From the NCBI GenBank assembly GCA_964404505.1, contig CAYOKH010000001.1, positions 62,001 through 126,000 on the forward strand: DNA of 64,000 bases, written 5' to 3'. The translations under genes and the position numbers were made by a program. The DNA comes from DAOMNN01 sp964404505 (GTDB taxonomy: Bacteria; Pseudomonadota; Gammaproteobacteria; Burkholderiales; Rhodocyclaceae). The notes under the pieces were generated by a model. It did not search any database and was not told the DNA's origin. It was given only the letters and a program-made list of their open reading frames with translations. Positions 24,306 through 32,594 of the stretch are shown here, piece by piece (the first letter of the stretch is position 1; each line of letters starts with the position of its first letter).

Positions 24306-25568
24306 CTACAGAACCACGATGGCCCGGAAGTCGTTGACGTTGGTCAGTGTGGGCCCGGTGATGACGGCATCGCCAAGCACGCGGAAGAAACCGTGGCCGT
24401 CGTTGTCGCTCAGCGCATCGCGCGGGCGGATCCCTCGTGCCCACGCGCGTGCGAGGGTGTCGGGAGCGACGATCGCACCGGCAATCTCCTCCTGTCCGTC
24501 CACGCCGTCGGTATCGCCTGCGATCGCATAGGTGCCGGGCTGGCCATCGAGAGCGATCGCGAGCGACAGCAGGAACTCGACGTTGCGTCCGCCCCGGCCG
24601 CCGCCGCGCACCGTGACGGTCGTCTCTCCGCCCGACAGGAGCACACACGGCGGTGCAGCCGGTTGGCCATGCAGCGCCACCTGGCGCGCGATTCCGGCCA
24701 TCACCTTGCCCACGTCGCGCGACTCGCCCTCGATGCTGTCGCCGAGAATGAGCGGAGTCATCCCGGCTGCGTGGGCGACGCCCGCGGCCGCCTCGAGTGC
24801 CATCTGCGGCGTGGCCACGAAGCGTGTTTCGATGCGCGCCAGACGCGGGTCGTCCGGCTTCACGGATTCGACTGCCCCTGATTCAAGCATCGCCCGGGCC
24901 GCGTGCGGCACTTCGATTTCATAGCGCTGCAGGATCTCGATCGCATCGGCGCAGCGGGTCGGGTCACCCACTGTCGGACCTGAAGCGATATCCATGGGAT
25001 TGTCGCCGGGTACATCCGAAATCAGCAGGTTCACCACGCGGGCCGGATGGCAGGCTGCAGCGAGTCGACCGCCCTTGATCGCCGAGACGTGGCGGCGCAC
25101 ACAGTTCATCTCGCCGATCGTTGCGCCCGAGCGCAGCAGGGCCCGGTTGATGTCCTGTTTGTCTTCCAGCGTGATACCTTCTGCCGGCAGGGCGAGCAGC
25201 GCGGAACCGCCCCCCGAGATCAGGAAGATCACCAGGTCGTCCGCGGACAGTTCGTGCACGAGTTCGAGAATGCGTCGTGCCGCGATGAGGCTCGCGGCAT
25301 CGGGGACGGGGTGGGCGGCTTCCACGATCTCGATCCGTTCGCAGGGCACCGCGTAGCCATGGCGCGTAACGACAAGGCCGGACAGCTCGCCCTGCCAGTG
25401 CGTTTCGAGCGCACGCGCCATTGCGGCGGATGCCTTGCCGGCGCCGATGACGAGTGTTCGCCCGCGTGGGGGCTCGGGGAGAAAGGGCGGGATGCAATGC
25501 TCGGGCCGTGCCGAACTTACGGCCGCGTCGAACATCCGTCGCAGCAGCTCACGTGGATCGAGGCTCAT
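24306..25568 (-). CDS. glycerate 2-kinase (GckA/TtuD type)
   Basis: MOFRL-family kinase that phosphorylates D-glycerate to 2-phosphoglycerate; TtuD members were named from tartrate use and older annotation as hydroxypyruvate reductase. 420 residues. N-terminal DUF4147 domain with 'TLVIGAGKASAAMARALE', 'IFLISGGGSALLALP' and 'MNCVRRHVSAIKGGRLA'; C-terminal MOFRL domain with 'VLLSGGETTVTVRGGGRGGR', 'YAIAGDTDGVDG' and the terminal 'TGPTLTNVNDFRAI'. Lysine and arginine residues of the active site are within these segments. It lies 88 bases downstream of the tartronate semialdehyde reductase gene, whose product it would consume. Confidence 0.93.
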   Translation of the reverse strand: MSLDPRELLRRMFDAAVSSARPEHCIPPFLPEPPRGRTLVIGAGKASAAMARALETHWQGELSGLVVTRHGYAVPCERIEIVEAAHPVPDAASLIAARRILELVHELSADDLVIFLISGGGSALLALPAEGITLEDKQDINRALLRSGATIGEMNCVRRHVSAIKGGRLAAACHPARVVNLLISDVPGDNPMDIASGPTVGDPTRCADAIEILQRYEIEVPHAARAMLESGAVESVKPDDPRLARIETRFVATPQMALEAAAGVAHAAGMTPLILGDSIEGESRDVGKVMAGIARQVALHGQPAAPPCVLLSGGETTVTVRGGGRGGRNVEFLLSLAIALDGQPGTYAIAGDTDGVDGQEEIAGAIVAPDTLARAWARGIRPRDALSDNDGHGFFRVLGDAVITGPTLTNVNDFRAIVVL

Positions 25569-25656
25569 GAGCGTATCCTCGCGTCGACGAGGGCCGCACT
25601 CGGCAGGGCGCGGGCGGCCGACCGCTCACGGCCTGTTCCCGCGACGGGCGGTCGCA

Positions 25657-26541
25657 TCACTGTCCGATCTCGAAGTTGGCCATCGTCTCCAGCGCCTTCA
25701 CCATCCCGGAGTGGTCCCAGGCTTCGCCGCCATGGGCGACGCAGGCATTGAAGAGTTCCTGCGCTGTCGCAGTGTTCGGCAGCGAAACCCCGAGCTGACG
25801 CGCTGCGGACAATGCAAGATTGAGATCCTTCTGATGCAGTCCGATGCGAAAGCCGGGTTCGAACTTGCGCTCCACCATGCGTTGGCCGTGGACCTCGAGG
25901 ATGCGTGAGGAGGCGAATCCGCCCATCAGCGCCTCGCGCACACGTGCCGGATCCGCACCGGCCTTTGCCGCAAACAGCAGGGCTTCGCCGACCGCCTCGA
26001 TCGTGAGGGCGACGATGACCTGATTGGCCACCTTGCACGTCTGACCGTCACCGTTCTTGCCCACCAGCGTGATGTTCCTGCCCATCAACTGCAGGATCGG
26101 CAGCGCCTTCTCGAAGGCGGGAGCATTCCCGCCGACCATGATCGAAAGGGTTCCGCCCCGCGCGCCGACTTCGCCCCCGGAGACCGGTGCGTCGAGATAC
26201 TCGCAGCCAAGATCGTTGATGCGGCGGGCGAACTCCTTGGTGGCGACCGGACTGATCGAGCTCATGTCGATCACGGTCTTCCCCGGTGCGAGGCCGGCAG
26301 CGACCCCGCAGTCGGCGAACAGAACCGTTTCGACGTCGGGCGTGTCGGGTACCATGACGATGATGGTCTCCGATTTCTCCGCCACTTCGCGACCGTTCGT
26401 GCAGGCGATCGCACCGGCATCGACGATCTGCGCCGGAACCTTGCTGCGTGTATGAACGTGGAGCGTGTGTCCGCCGTCGATGAGGTGCTTCGCCATGGGT
26501 ATGCCCATGATTCCGAGTCCGATGAAACCGATATTGGCCAT
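25657..26541 (-). CDS. 2-hydroxy-3-oxopropionate (tartronate semialdehyde) reductase
   Basis: Beta-hydroxyacid dehydrogenase, 294 residues, of the GarR/GlxR type; reduces tartronate semialdehyde to D-glycerate with NAD(P)H. The cofactor site is 'IGFIGLGIMGIPMAKHL' (residues 4-20), the substrate motif is 'YLDAPVSGGEVGARGGTL' (115-132) and the catalytic lysine is K170 in 'GQTCKVANQVIV'. Related enzymes act on 3-hydroxyisobutyrate, but the neighbours, hydroxypyruvate isomerase upstream and glycerate 2-kinase downstream, point to tartronate semialdehyde. Confidence 0.93.
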   Translation of the reverse strand: MANIGFIGLGIMGIPMAKHLIDGGHTLHVHTRSKVPAQIVDAGAIACTNGREVAEKSETIIVMVPDTPDVETVLFADCGVAAGLAPGKTVIDMSSISPVATKEFARRINDLGCEYLDAPVSGGEVGARGGTLSIMVGGNAPAFEKALPILQLMGRNITLVGKNGDGQTCKVANQVIVALTIEAVGEALLFAAKAGADPARVREALMGGFASSRILEVHGQRMVERKFEPGFRIGLHQKDLNLALSAARQLGVSLPNTATAQELFNACVAHGGEAWDHSGMVKALETMANFEIGQ

Positions 26542-26625
26542 GTCCTGTCTCCTTCGTGGTTGGGGGTAATCGGTGAGGCCGATGGCAAAGTGCCGGGAAT
26601 GCCGAGCCCGGCTGTGCGGCTGCGA

Positions 26626-27408
26626 CTATTGCTTCCGCACGAGCTTGCGCCAGTCGAGCCCGGTCTGCGTCGCCGCAAGCGGTTTGTATTCGCAGCCGAT
26701 CCAGCCAGCGTATCCGGACCGGTCTATGAAATCGAACAGGAAGCCGTAATTGATCTCGCCGGTGCCCGGCTCGTGGCGCCCGGGGTTGTCCGCAAGCTGC
26801 ATGTGGGCAATGCGCGGCAGGTGGGCGGCGATGGTGCCGGCCAGCTCCCCCTCCATGCGCTGTGCATGGTAGATGTCATACTGGATGAAGAGATTGTCCG
26901 AACCCACTTGGTCGAGAATCTCGGCCGCCTGCGAGGTTCGGTTCAGGTAAAAGCCCGGAATGTCGAACGTGTTGATCGGCTCGATCAGCAGCCTGATCGC
27001 CGCCTGTCGCAGCTTGCCCGCGGCGAATCGGAGATTGGAGACGAAGGTCTCGCGCACCAGGTCCGGCTCCGCGCCGGCAGGCGTTATTCCGGCAAGACAG
27101 TTGAGCTGCCGGCATCCGAGGGCGGTCGCATACTCGATCGCCCGCCCCACGCTGTCCTGAAACTCGCCCACGCGGTCCGGGTGGCAGGCGATGCCACGCT
27201 CGCCCCCGGCCCAATCGCCGGCAGGAAGGTTATGCAATACCTGTACCAGGCCTGCCTTTGCGAGACTCTCGGCCAGGCGGGCGGCCGGCCATTCATAGGG
27301 GAAGAGGTACTCCACACCCTCGAAACCAGCGTCTGCCGCAGCCCCGAAACGATCGATGAAGTCCACCTCGTTGAAGAGCATGGTCAGGTTGGCGGCGAAT
27401 TTCGGCAT
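26626..27408 (-). CDS. hyi: hydroxypyruvate isomerase
   Basis: TIM-barrel sugar-isomerase-like enzyme of 260 residues interconverting hydroxypyruvate and tartronate semialdehyde. The start at 27408 ('MPKFAANLTMLFNEVDFIDR') matches the family N-terminus exactly and has GGAG and AGGA just upstream; the frame extends further but is not needed. Metal-binding residues are in 'LLIEPINTFDIPGFYLNRT' (glutamate), 'LFIQYDIYHAQRMEG' (aspartate, histidine), 'HMQLADNPGRHEPGTGE' and 'GCEYKPL'. OtnI (2-oxotetronate isomerase) is a close relative and cannot be ruled out. First gene of the four-gene glycerate unit, divergent from a LysR regulator. Confidence 0.92.
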   Translation of the reverse strand: MPKFAANLTMLFNEVDFIDRFGAAADAGFEGVEYLFPYEWPAARLAESLAKAGLVQVLHNLPAGDWAGGERGIACHPDRVGEFQDSVGRAIEYATALGCRQLNCLAGITPAGAEPDLVRETFVSNLRFAAGKLRQAAIRLLIEPINTFDIPGFYLNRTSQAAEILDQVGSDNLFIQYDIYHAQRMEGELAGTIAAHLPRIAHMQLADNPGRHEPGTGEINYGFLFDFIDRSGYAGWIGCEYKPLAATQTGLDWRKLVRKQ

Positions 27409-27519
27409 CGGTCCTAGTCTCCAGTCCATGTGGTCGGCGGATCGACCCGGCCCGCAAATTCGCAGGTCGATGATGCCGGTCAGGAAAAACAGGATAAGGC
27501 GCTGTCGCAAAGAATGGAA

Positions 27520-27537
27520 TTGCAGCACAATGCAGTT
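27520..27537. promoter_or_regulatory. candidate LysR operator between hyi and the LysR gene
   Basis: TTGCAGCACAATGCAGTT holds a short dyad (TGC-N8-GCA) in the 151-base gap between the divergent hyi and LysR genes, where a LysR-type T-N11-A box would be expected. The dyad is short, so the call is weak. Confidence 0.25.
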
Positions 27538-27559
27538 CAGTCGATATCAGGAGTATCGA

Positions 27560-28480
27560 ATGGACCGCTACGTCGAGATCCGAAGCTTCGTTCTGGTCGC
27601 GGAGAAGGGCAGCTTTGCGGCGGCCTCCCTTGCCGAAGGCGTGACACCCGTGGTGATGGGGCGCCGGCTCGACGCGCTCGAAAGCCGTCTCGGGGTGAAA
27701 CTGATGCACCGTTCCACGCGTGGCCTTTCGCTGACCGATCTGGGCGAACAGTTCCTGGAACACGCGCGGGGCCTGCTGAGGGAGTTCGACCGCGTCGAGG
27801 CAAGCATCACCGCGGGGCGCAACACGGTCCGTGGCCATCTCGTGGTGTCCGCTCCTGCGGCCTTCGGCCGACGGCATGTGGCCCCGCATGCCCTGAGTTT
27901 CCGCGAGCGTTTTCCGGACCTCAAGCTCTCGTTCAACTTCACCGACAGCCTCGTCGACCTCGTCCGCGAAGGCTACGATATGGCGGTCCGCATCGGAGAG
28001 GTAACCGATCCCAACTACGTCGCGGTGAAGCTCCATCCGAATCGGCGGGTGGTGTGCGCCACGCCCGAGTATTTCAGGCATCATGGGGAACCACGCACAC
28101 TCGAGGATCTGACGACGCACAACTGTCTCGCCTTCAATCTTCAGGGCGGGCAACTGCGTGGATGGACCTTCGTGCGCGGCGGCAATCCGGTCGCGGTCAA
28201 GGTCTCCGGCGATCTGGACTGCAACGACGGCGAGCTGTTGTTCGGCTGGGTCAAGCAGGGCCTGGGCATCGGCTGGCGTTCCACATGGGAGATCCAGTCC
28301 GCACTGAAGCGCGGCGAACTGGTGACCGTGCTCGATCAGTACGCGGTTCCCGCCTACGATATCCAGGCCGTCTATCCGCAACAGCGCTATCTGCCCGCGA
28401 AGGTGCGCTTTTTCATCGACTATCTGCGGGACATATACAATACGCCAGGCTACTGGGAGGGCGAGCGGCTCAGTGCTTGA
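27560..28480 (+). CDS. LysR-family transcriptional regulator
   Basis: 306 residues from the ATG at 27560, preceded by AGGAG at six bases. N-terminal winged helix-turn-helix about residues 1-60 ('FVLVAEKGSFAAASLAEGVT', 'VMGRRLDALESRLGVKLMHR'), then the two-lobed effector domain (about 90-300, 'GHLVVSAPAAFGRRHVAPHA', 'VREGYDMAVRIGEV'). It belongs to the subgroup with the 'LDLRIGE'-like DMAVRIGEV segment common in Betaproteobacteria. Divergent from hyi-glxR-gckA-glcG, which it most likely controls, perhaps in response to glyoxylate, hydroxypyruvate or another pathway intermediate (inference). Confidence 0.92.
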   Translation: MDRYVEIRSFVLVAEKGSFAAASLAEGVTPVVMGRRLDALESRLGVKLMHRSTRGLSLTDLGEQFLEHARGLLREFDRVEASITAGRNTVRGHLVVSAPAAFGRRHVAPHALSFRERFPDLKLSFNFTDSLVDLVREGYDMAVRIGEVTDPNYVAVKLHPNRRVVCATPEYFRHHGEPRTLEDLTTHNCLAFNLQGGQLRGWTFVRGGNPVAVKVSGDLDCNDGELLFGWVKQGLGIGWRSTWEIQSALKRGELVTVLDQYAVPAYDIQAVYPQQRYLPAKVRFFIDYLRDIYNTPGYWEGERLSA

Positions 28481-28557
28481 ACGCATGGATGAGTCGGCAG
28501 GTCCGAGCTTCATCGCAACGGGCACCGACGCGGTGCCGGAGGCCACGGGAAGGCGTG

Positions 28558-29148
28558 ATGGACGTCAGGAAGATCGCAATCATCCAGGGGCACCCTGACG
28601 CCGCCCCGGTCCGCTTCTGCAGGGCGCTGGGCGCGGCGTATGCGGAGTCCGCGGTCGCGGCGGGCCATGTCGTCGACCCGATCGACGTCGCCACCCTCGA
28701 TTTTCCGCTGCTCGGAAGCAGCGAGGAGTTCGAGCACGGTCGGCTACCGGACACTCTGAAGGATGCGCAGGACGCGATCGGCCGCGCCGACCATCTGGTT
28801 TTCATCTATCCCCTGTGGCTGGGGAGCATGCCCGCGTTGCTCAAGGCCTTCCTCGAGCAGGTCATGCGCCCCGGCTTCGCTGTCGGCAGTGCCGACGCCG
28901 GGCAACGCAGCGGTGGGCTGCTCAAGGGCAAGAGTGCGCGCATCGTCGTGACCATGGGGATGCCGGCCCTGGTCTATCGCTGGTATTTCGGCGCCCACAG
29001 CCTGAAGAGTCTGGAGCGGAATATCCTGCGCTTTGCCGGCATCGGTCCCATCCGGGAGAGCCTGATCGGGACGATCGGGGCAAAGGACGAGACGGCCCGG
29101 AAGCGATGGATCGAAAGGATGCGGGCGTTCGGGCGGAAGGGCAGTTGA
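28558..29148 (+). CDS. flavodoxin-fold NAD(P)H dehydrogenase (quinone)
   Basis: Flavodoxin_2 family oxidoreductase of 196 residues: 'KIAIIQGHPDAAPVRFCRAL' at the N-terminus forms the FMN/FAD phosphate loop, 'DHLVFIYPLWLGSMPALLKAF' is the family hallmark, followed by 'FLEQVMRPGFA' and 'GLLKGKSARIVVTMGMPA'. Two-electron reduction of quinones, azo dyes or electrophiles is the known activity. GGAAGG stands five bases before the ATG at 28558. It follows the LysR gene by 77 bases on the same strand and could be cotranscribed with it; no relation to glycerate metabolism is evident. Confidence 0.87.
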   Translation: MDVRKIAIIQGHPDAAPVRFCRALGAAYAESAVAAGHVVDPIDVATLDFPLLGSSEEFEHGRLPDTLKDAQDAIGRADHLVFIYPLWLGSMPALLKAFLEQVMRPGFAVGSADAGQRSGGLLKGKSARIVVTMGMPALVYRWYFGAHSLKSLERNILRFAGIGPIRESLIGTIGAKDETARKRWIERMRAFGRKGS

Positions 29149-29181
29149 GCGCGGTCGGGGTATCCTCGCCGCGGTTTCGTG

Positions 29182-29751
29182 TCAGCGATCCGCTTCCTGC
29201 GCAAGGCTCGCCCCGGGCGGCGCGAGTTCCGCCAGGATCTGCTCGCATACCCTCAGAGCGGACTTGCCGAAAAGCACCAGGCGGACGTGCTCGATGCATG
29301 AGGGTGCGCCCAGTACATCGAGCATCGTCCCGAATGCGATGCGTGCTGCGTCCTCCAGCGGGTAACCGAACGCCCCGGCCGAAATGGCCGGAAACGCAAC
29401 TGAACGGATACCGTGCGCCCTGCAAAGTCCGAGGGCGTTGCGATAGCAGTCGGCCAACAGTCCGGCGGCCGGCTCGTCCCGGCCGAACACCGGCCCGACG
29501 CAATGGATCACGTTGCGGTTCGGCAGGCCGTGCGCGCCGGTAATGACGGCCTGGCCGGGACGGATCGGCGCGAGCGGGCGGCATTCCTCGTCGAGTCCGG
29601 GGCCGGCCCTGCGGTGGATCGCGCCCGCTACGCCTCCGCCCGGACGCAACTGGGCATTGGCTGCGTTGACGATCGCATCCATGTCGGGTTGATCCGCGAT
29701 GTCCCCCTGCAGGCATTCGATCGTGGTGTCGCCGATCCGAATCGATGTCAT
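29182..29751 (-). CDS. macrodomain protein, O-acetyl-ADP-ribose deacetylase type
   Basis: Single macrodomain of 189 residues, YmdB/MacroD-like. The ADP-ribose site is clear: 'ECLQGDIADQPDMDAIVNAA' (aspartate holding the adenine), 'NAQLRPGGGVAGAIH' (catalytic loop with conserved asparagine and glycines) and 'SVAFPAISAGAFGYPLEDAA' (phosphate loop). Members remove acetyl groups from O-acetyl-ADP-ribose, and ADP-ribose from glutamate or aspartate side chains. AAGGAG is well placed before the ATG at 29751. Divergent, across 251 bases, from the DksA-like/Hen1-like pair. The RNase III inhibition shown for E. coli YmdB is a possible link to RNA processing, but that is extrapolation. Confidence 0.93.
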   Translation of the reverse strand: MTSIRIGDTTIECLQGDIADQPDMDAIVNAANAQLRPGGGVAGAIHRRAGPGLDEECRPLAPIRPGQAVITGAHGLPNRNVIHCVGPVFGRDEPAAGLLADCYRNALGLCRAHGIRSVAFPAISAGAFGYPLEDAARIAFGTMLDVLGAPSCIEHVRLVLFGKSALRVCEQILAELAPPGASLAQEADR

Positions 29752-30002
29752 GCGTGATACTCCTTGAAGATGACCGGATCGAGGTCGAGGTGAATGCTCG
29801 ATCCGCGGCGTTCATGCGTTCGCGCGTCGACCGCGACGCCCTCGATGGCACAGCTTGTCGCACCCCGTGCGGGCGAGACTTTCGATGATCAGGATGTATA
29901 TTTTCAATCCTAACCCCAGGCAGCAACGGCGGGGTATCCTTGCAAGCCTGGATTGCACACCTGATCCAGTCGCAGAATGCACGCAATTACTGGAGAATCG
30001 TG

Positions 30003-30368
30003 ATGGAGCTGGACCGGGCGGAGTGCCGTCGGCGCCTCGAGATGGAACTTGCGCGACTCGCGGACGATATTGCCCAGGCAAACGTCTCGGCCGACACGGT
30101 CACACTGGATCAGTCGAGCGTCGGTCGCCTTTCGCGGATGGACGCCATGCAGCAACAGGCGATGGCGCAGGGCATGCGCGCGCGGCTCGAGACCCGCAAG
30201 CGCAAGCTGCACGCGGCCCTGGCGCGGGTCGACGCGGGGAGCTACGGCCGTTGCTGCGAATGCGAAGCCGACCTTGACCCCGAGCGGCTGCAGAGTGATC
30301 CGGCGGCGGTGTTCTGTCCAGACTGCATGGCCGAGCGCGAAGCGAAGGCGGACGAAAGGAATGCGTGA
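30003..30368 (+). CDS. TraR/DksA-family zinc-finger protein
   Basis: 121-residue protein with an N-terminal helical hairpin (about 5-75) and a C4 zinc finger formed by C84, C87, C105 and C108 ('GRCCECEADL' and 'FCPDC'). This is the DksA/TraR layout; such proteins reach into the RNA polymerase secondary channel and alter initiation, often with ppGpp. The tip acidic pair of true DksA is not evident, so activity may differ. GGAG lies seven bases before the ATG at 30003. Its stop codon is followed directly by the GTG start of the Hen1-like methyltransferase gene, giving strict cotranscription. Confidence 0.88.
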   Translation: MELDRAECRRRLEMELARLADDIAQANVSADTVTLDQSSVGRLSRMDAMQQQAMAQGMRARLETRKRKLHAALARVDAGSYGRCCECEADLDPERLQSDPAAVFCPDCMAEREAKADERNA

Positions 30369-31052
30369 GTGCGAAGCTCGCGTCCGCAGCTGCCGCGCCG
30401 GCACCGCAGATGTCGCGTTCGTCCTTCGCGGAACGTGTTCATCGACGTGAGCACGGACCTGCACGAAGCACGCCTTGAGACCGTGCTCGATCATGCCCTC
30501 GCAAGTAACGCCGCCTCCGTAATCGATCTGGGCTGCGGAGGCGGCGAATTGCTGGTGCGTCTGGCGTGCGAGCCGCAATTCACCAGAATCGTCGGCGTCG
30601 ACATCTCGATGCAGGCGCTTGCGAGCGCACGAACGTTGCTGGCGCTCGATTCGGCACACCCGGCAGGACGCATCGAACTGCTTCACGCCTCCTTCGCCGA
30701 AAGCGACGATCGCCTGACCGGGTTCGATCTCGCACTCATGGTCGAAACCATCGAACATGTGGATCCGCGCCGTCTGTCGTTGGTCGAGCACGCCGTATTC
30801 GGCGCCTATCGTCCCGCAATGGTGATCATCACCACGCCGAACCAAGAGTACAACGTGGTTCACGGCATGGTCCCTGGGACGTTTCGTCATCCGGACCATC
30901 GCTTCGAGTGGAGCCGCGCGAAGTTCCGCCGCTGGGCCGAGGGCGTAGCGCAACGCAACGGTTACGCGGCCTCATTCACGGATATCGGGGATCATGATCC
31001 CGTCTTCGGAGCTTCGACCCAGATGGCGCGGTTTGTGAGGGCCGCCTGCTGA
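30369..31052 (+). CDS. Hen1-like 3'-terminal RNA ribose 2'-O-methyltransferase, methyltransferase domain only
   Basis: 227-residue class I AdoMet methyltransferase that looks like the catalytic domain of bacterial Hen1. 'SVIDLGCGGGELLVRL' (50-65) is the AdoMet loop and 'IVGVDISMQALASA' motif II. The Mg-binding set of Hen1 is present: E126, E129 and H130 in 'VETIEHVDP' and a histidine in 'RHPDHRFEW' (H174 or H177); 'VIITTPNQEYN' is another Hen1 signature. Full bacterial Hen1 proteins are about twice as long, with an N-terminal ligase-associated half, and pair with Pnkp; neither is here. The GTG start abuts the DksA-like stop and has AAAGGA eight bases upstream. The first 22 residues are arginine-rich and may be a linker or RNA-binding tail. 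Confidence 0.8.
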   Translation: MRSSRPQLPRRHRRCRVRPSRNVFIDVSTDLHEARLETVLDHALASNAASVIDLGCGGGELLVRLACEPQFTRIVGVDISMQALASARTLLALDSAHPAGRIELLHASFAESDDRLTGFDLALMVETIEHVDPRRLSLVEHAVFGAYRPAMVIITTPNQEYNVVHGMVPGTFRHPDHRFEWSRAKFRRWAEGVAQRNGYAASFTDIGDHDPVFGASTQMARFVRAAC

Positions 31053-31108
31053 CCGGTTGTCCGCTGCAATGGCCCGGACCGGAGCTGGCGGCACATCACC
31101 CTTAACGG

Positions 31109-32425
31109 TCATGCAGTCAGTTCCAAGGCGGGCGCAGTCTTCGAGCGGCCGCGCAAGTCCTCACGTCTGGCGCTCGCGCGCTCTGCCAGCAACGCTGCGG
31201 CTAGACGGTCCTGGCCTGCGCGTGTCGCCGCCTCGATCAGGGTGAGATCGATCAGGTCGCGCTGCGCATGGCTGCCGCCGAAACGGTGCGCATAGTTGCG
31301 TACCGGGCGCAGCAGCCGGACAGTGGCGGCGTAATCGCCGTCGCCAAAGGCCTTGATCGCCAGGGTCGCCGAGTGACCCACCTCGCGGGTAAAGCTCGCG
31401 TTGTCACCGGGGCCGTCCATCGCGGCCCGCTGAGCCTCGAGTACCGATTCCGCCTGAGCGCTGCGGCCCGCGCCGACGAACGCCATCATCGCGTGCATGT
31501 CGTTGAATGCATAGTTGCCGGCAGTGGCGACGGGCGTCCAGTTGTCCGCCACGGCACCCCAGCGGTGGCCAATCTTCACGCCGCGAAGGTGGAGCCGCCA
31601 CAGCAGCGCGGAGGCGTCGACCAAGTCGAGGATCACGTTCGAGGTTTCGCCATGGATGGGGCCGTCGAACAGCGCGAGCACTTCGTCCACTTCGTCCAGA
31701 CCAAGGTGAAACAGCGCCAGATGCCACCAGTTGTGCACGGCAAAGAAGTTGTCGCGCGACCATGCATCGGGGTTTGCGCGCATCCACGCAATGCCGTCGC
31801 GGCGACGCCCCTGCATCTCCATCACATGTGCCACTGCATGCTGACCCCACGCGTCGCGCGGTTCTAACTCGACACTCCGGCGACCGCTGGATTCGGCGCG
31901 TTCATAGTCTCCCGTCTCCTCCAGGCCGAAGGCATGCATGCCCAGGATCGCGTGATAGCCGGGCATCTCCACGCTCCAGTCCGGCAGCGCGCGCGCGATC
32001 CGGTCGCGCAGCATGCGTGAATCCCCGGTGAAGAAGTCCACCTGGTGCCCAACCTGCAAGGCGAGGGCGTCGCGCGGATACTCCACGCTCAGGTCTTCGA
32101 GTATCCGCGCCGCGTCGCGCCAGCGGCCGTTGCTCAAGGCCCCGACTGCCTCGAGGTGACGGTGCTCGCGGTCGTTGGTTTCGAGCGCCTGGGCTGCCCG
32201 GTGTGCCTCGCGCGCCACGGGCAGGCCGCCCGGCTCGGTCCCCAACAAATGCAGATATGCCTTGAGCACATGCCCCATCGCCAGTTCCGGGCTTTCGGCA
32301 AGTGCGCTGTCCACCGTCGCTACCGGGTCGTCGATGAAACAACGCAGTTCGTGCAACCCGCGTTCCAGCGCACTCAGACTTCGGGCGCTCGCGCCACTTG
32401 TTTCGTACCCCACGGAATCCTTCAT
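31109..32425 (-). CDS. tetratricopeptide-repeat protein, TTC38-like
   Basis: 438 residues from the ATG at 32425, which has GGAG eight bases upstream; an ATG at 32443 does not. The protein is all-helical with TPR-like repeats: 'GHVLKAYLHLLGTEPGG', 'HRHLEAVGALSNGRWRDAAR', 'GYHAILGMHAFGLEETGDYE' and 'GQHAVAHVMEMQGRRRDGIA'. The segments 'FAVHNWWHLALFHLGLDEVD' and 'EMPGYHAILGMHAFGLEE' are what I recall of tetratricopeptide repeat protein 38 and its bacterial relatives, whose function is unknown. No signal peptide, hence cytoplasmic. Divergent from an AraC-type regulator, which is its likely controller. Confidence 0.8.
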   Translation of the reverse strand: MKDSVGYETSGASARSLSALERGLHELRCFIDDPVATVDSALAESPELAMGHVLKAYLHLLGTEPGGLPVAREAHRAAQALETNDREHRHLEAVGALSNGRWRDAARILEDLSVEYPRDALALQVGHQVDFFTGDSRMLRDRIARALPDWSVEMPGYHAILGMHAFGLEETGDYERAESSGRRSVELEPRDAWGQHAVAHVMEMQGRRRDGIAWMRANPDAWSRDNFFAVHNWWHLALFHLGLDEVDEVLALFDGPIHGETSNVILDLVDASALLWRLHLRGVKIGHRWGAVADNWTPVATAGNYAFNDMHAMMAFVGAGRSAQAESVLEAQRAAMDGPGDNASFTREVGHSATLAIKAFGDGDYAATVRLLRPVRNYAHRFGGSHAQRDLIDLTLIEAATRAGQDRLAAALLAERASARREDLRGRSKTAPALELTA

Positions 32426-32594
32426 CGCCTTTCTCCAATTCATGATCGATAATCAGAACGAGGCAAGATGCCCCGCACATACCGGTTCAACTCGCCGGAA
32501 GCGCGAGGTCACTGTAGCGCGCCGGGATCGGCGGACGAATGACCGTAACGCCGGAATACCTGACCGAACCGCCGAAGCAGTTGCTCCGCAAGCC

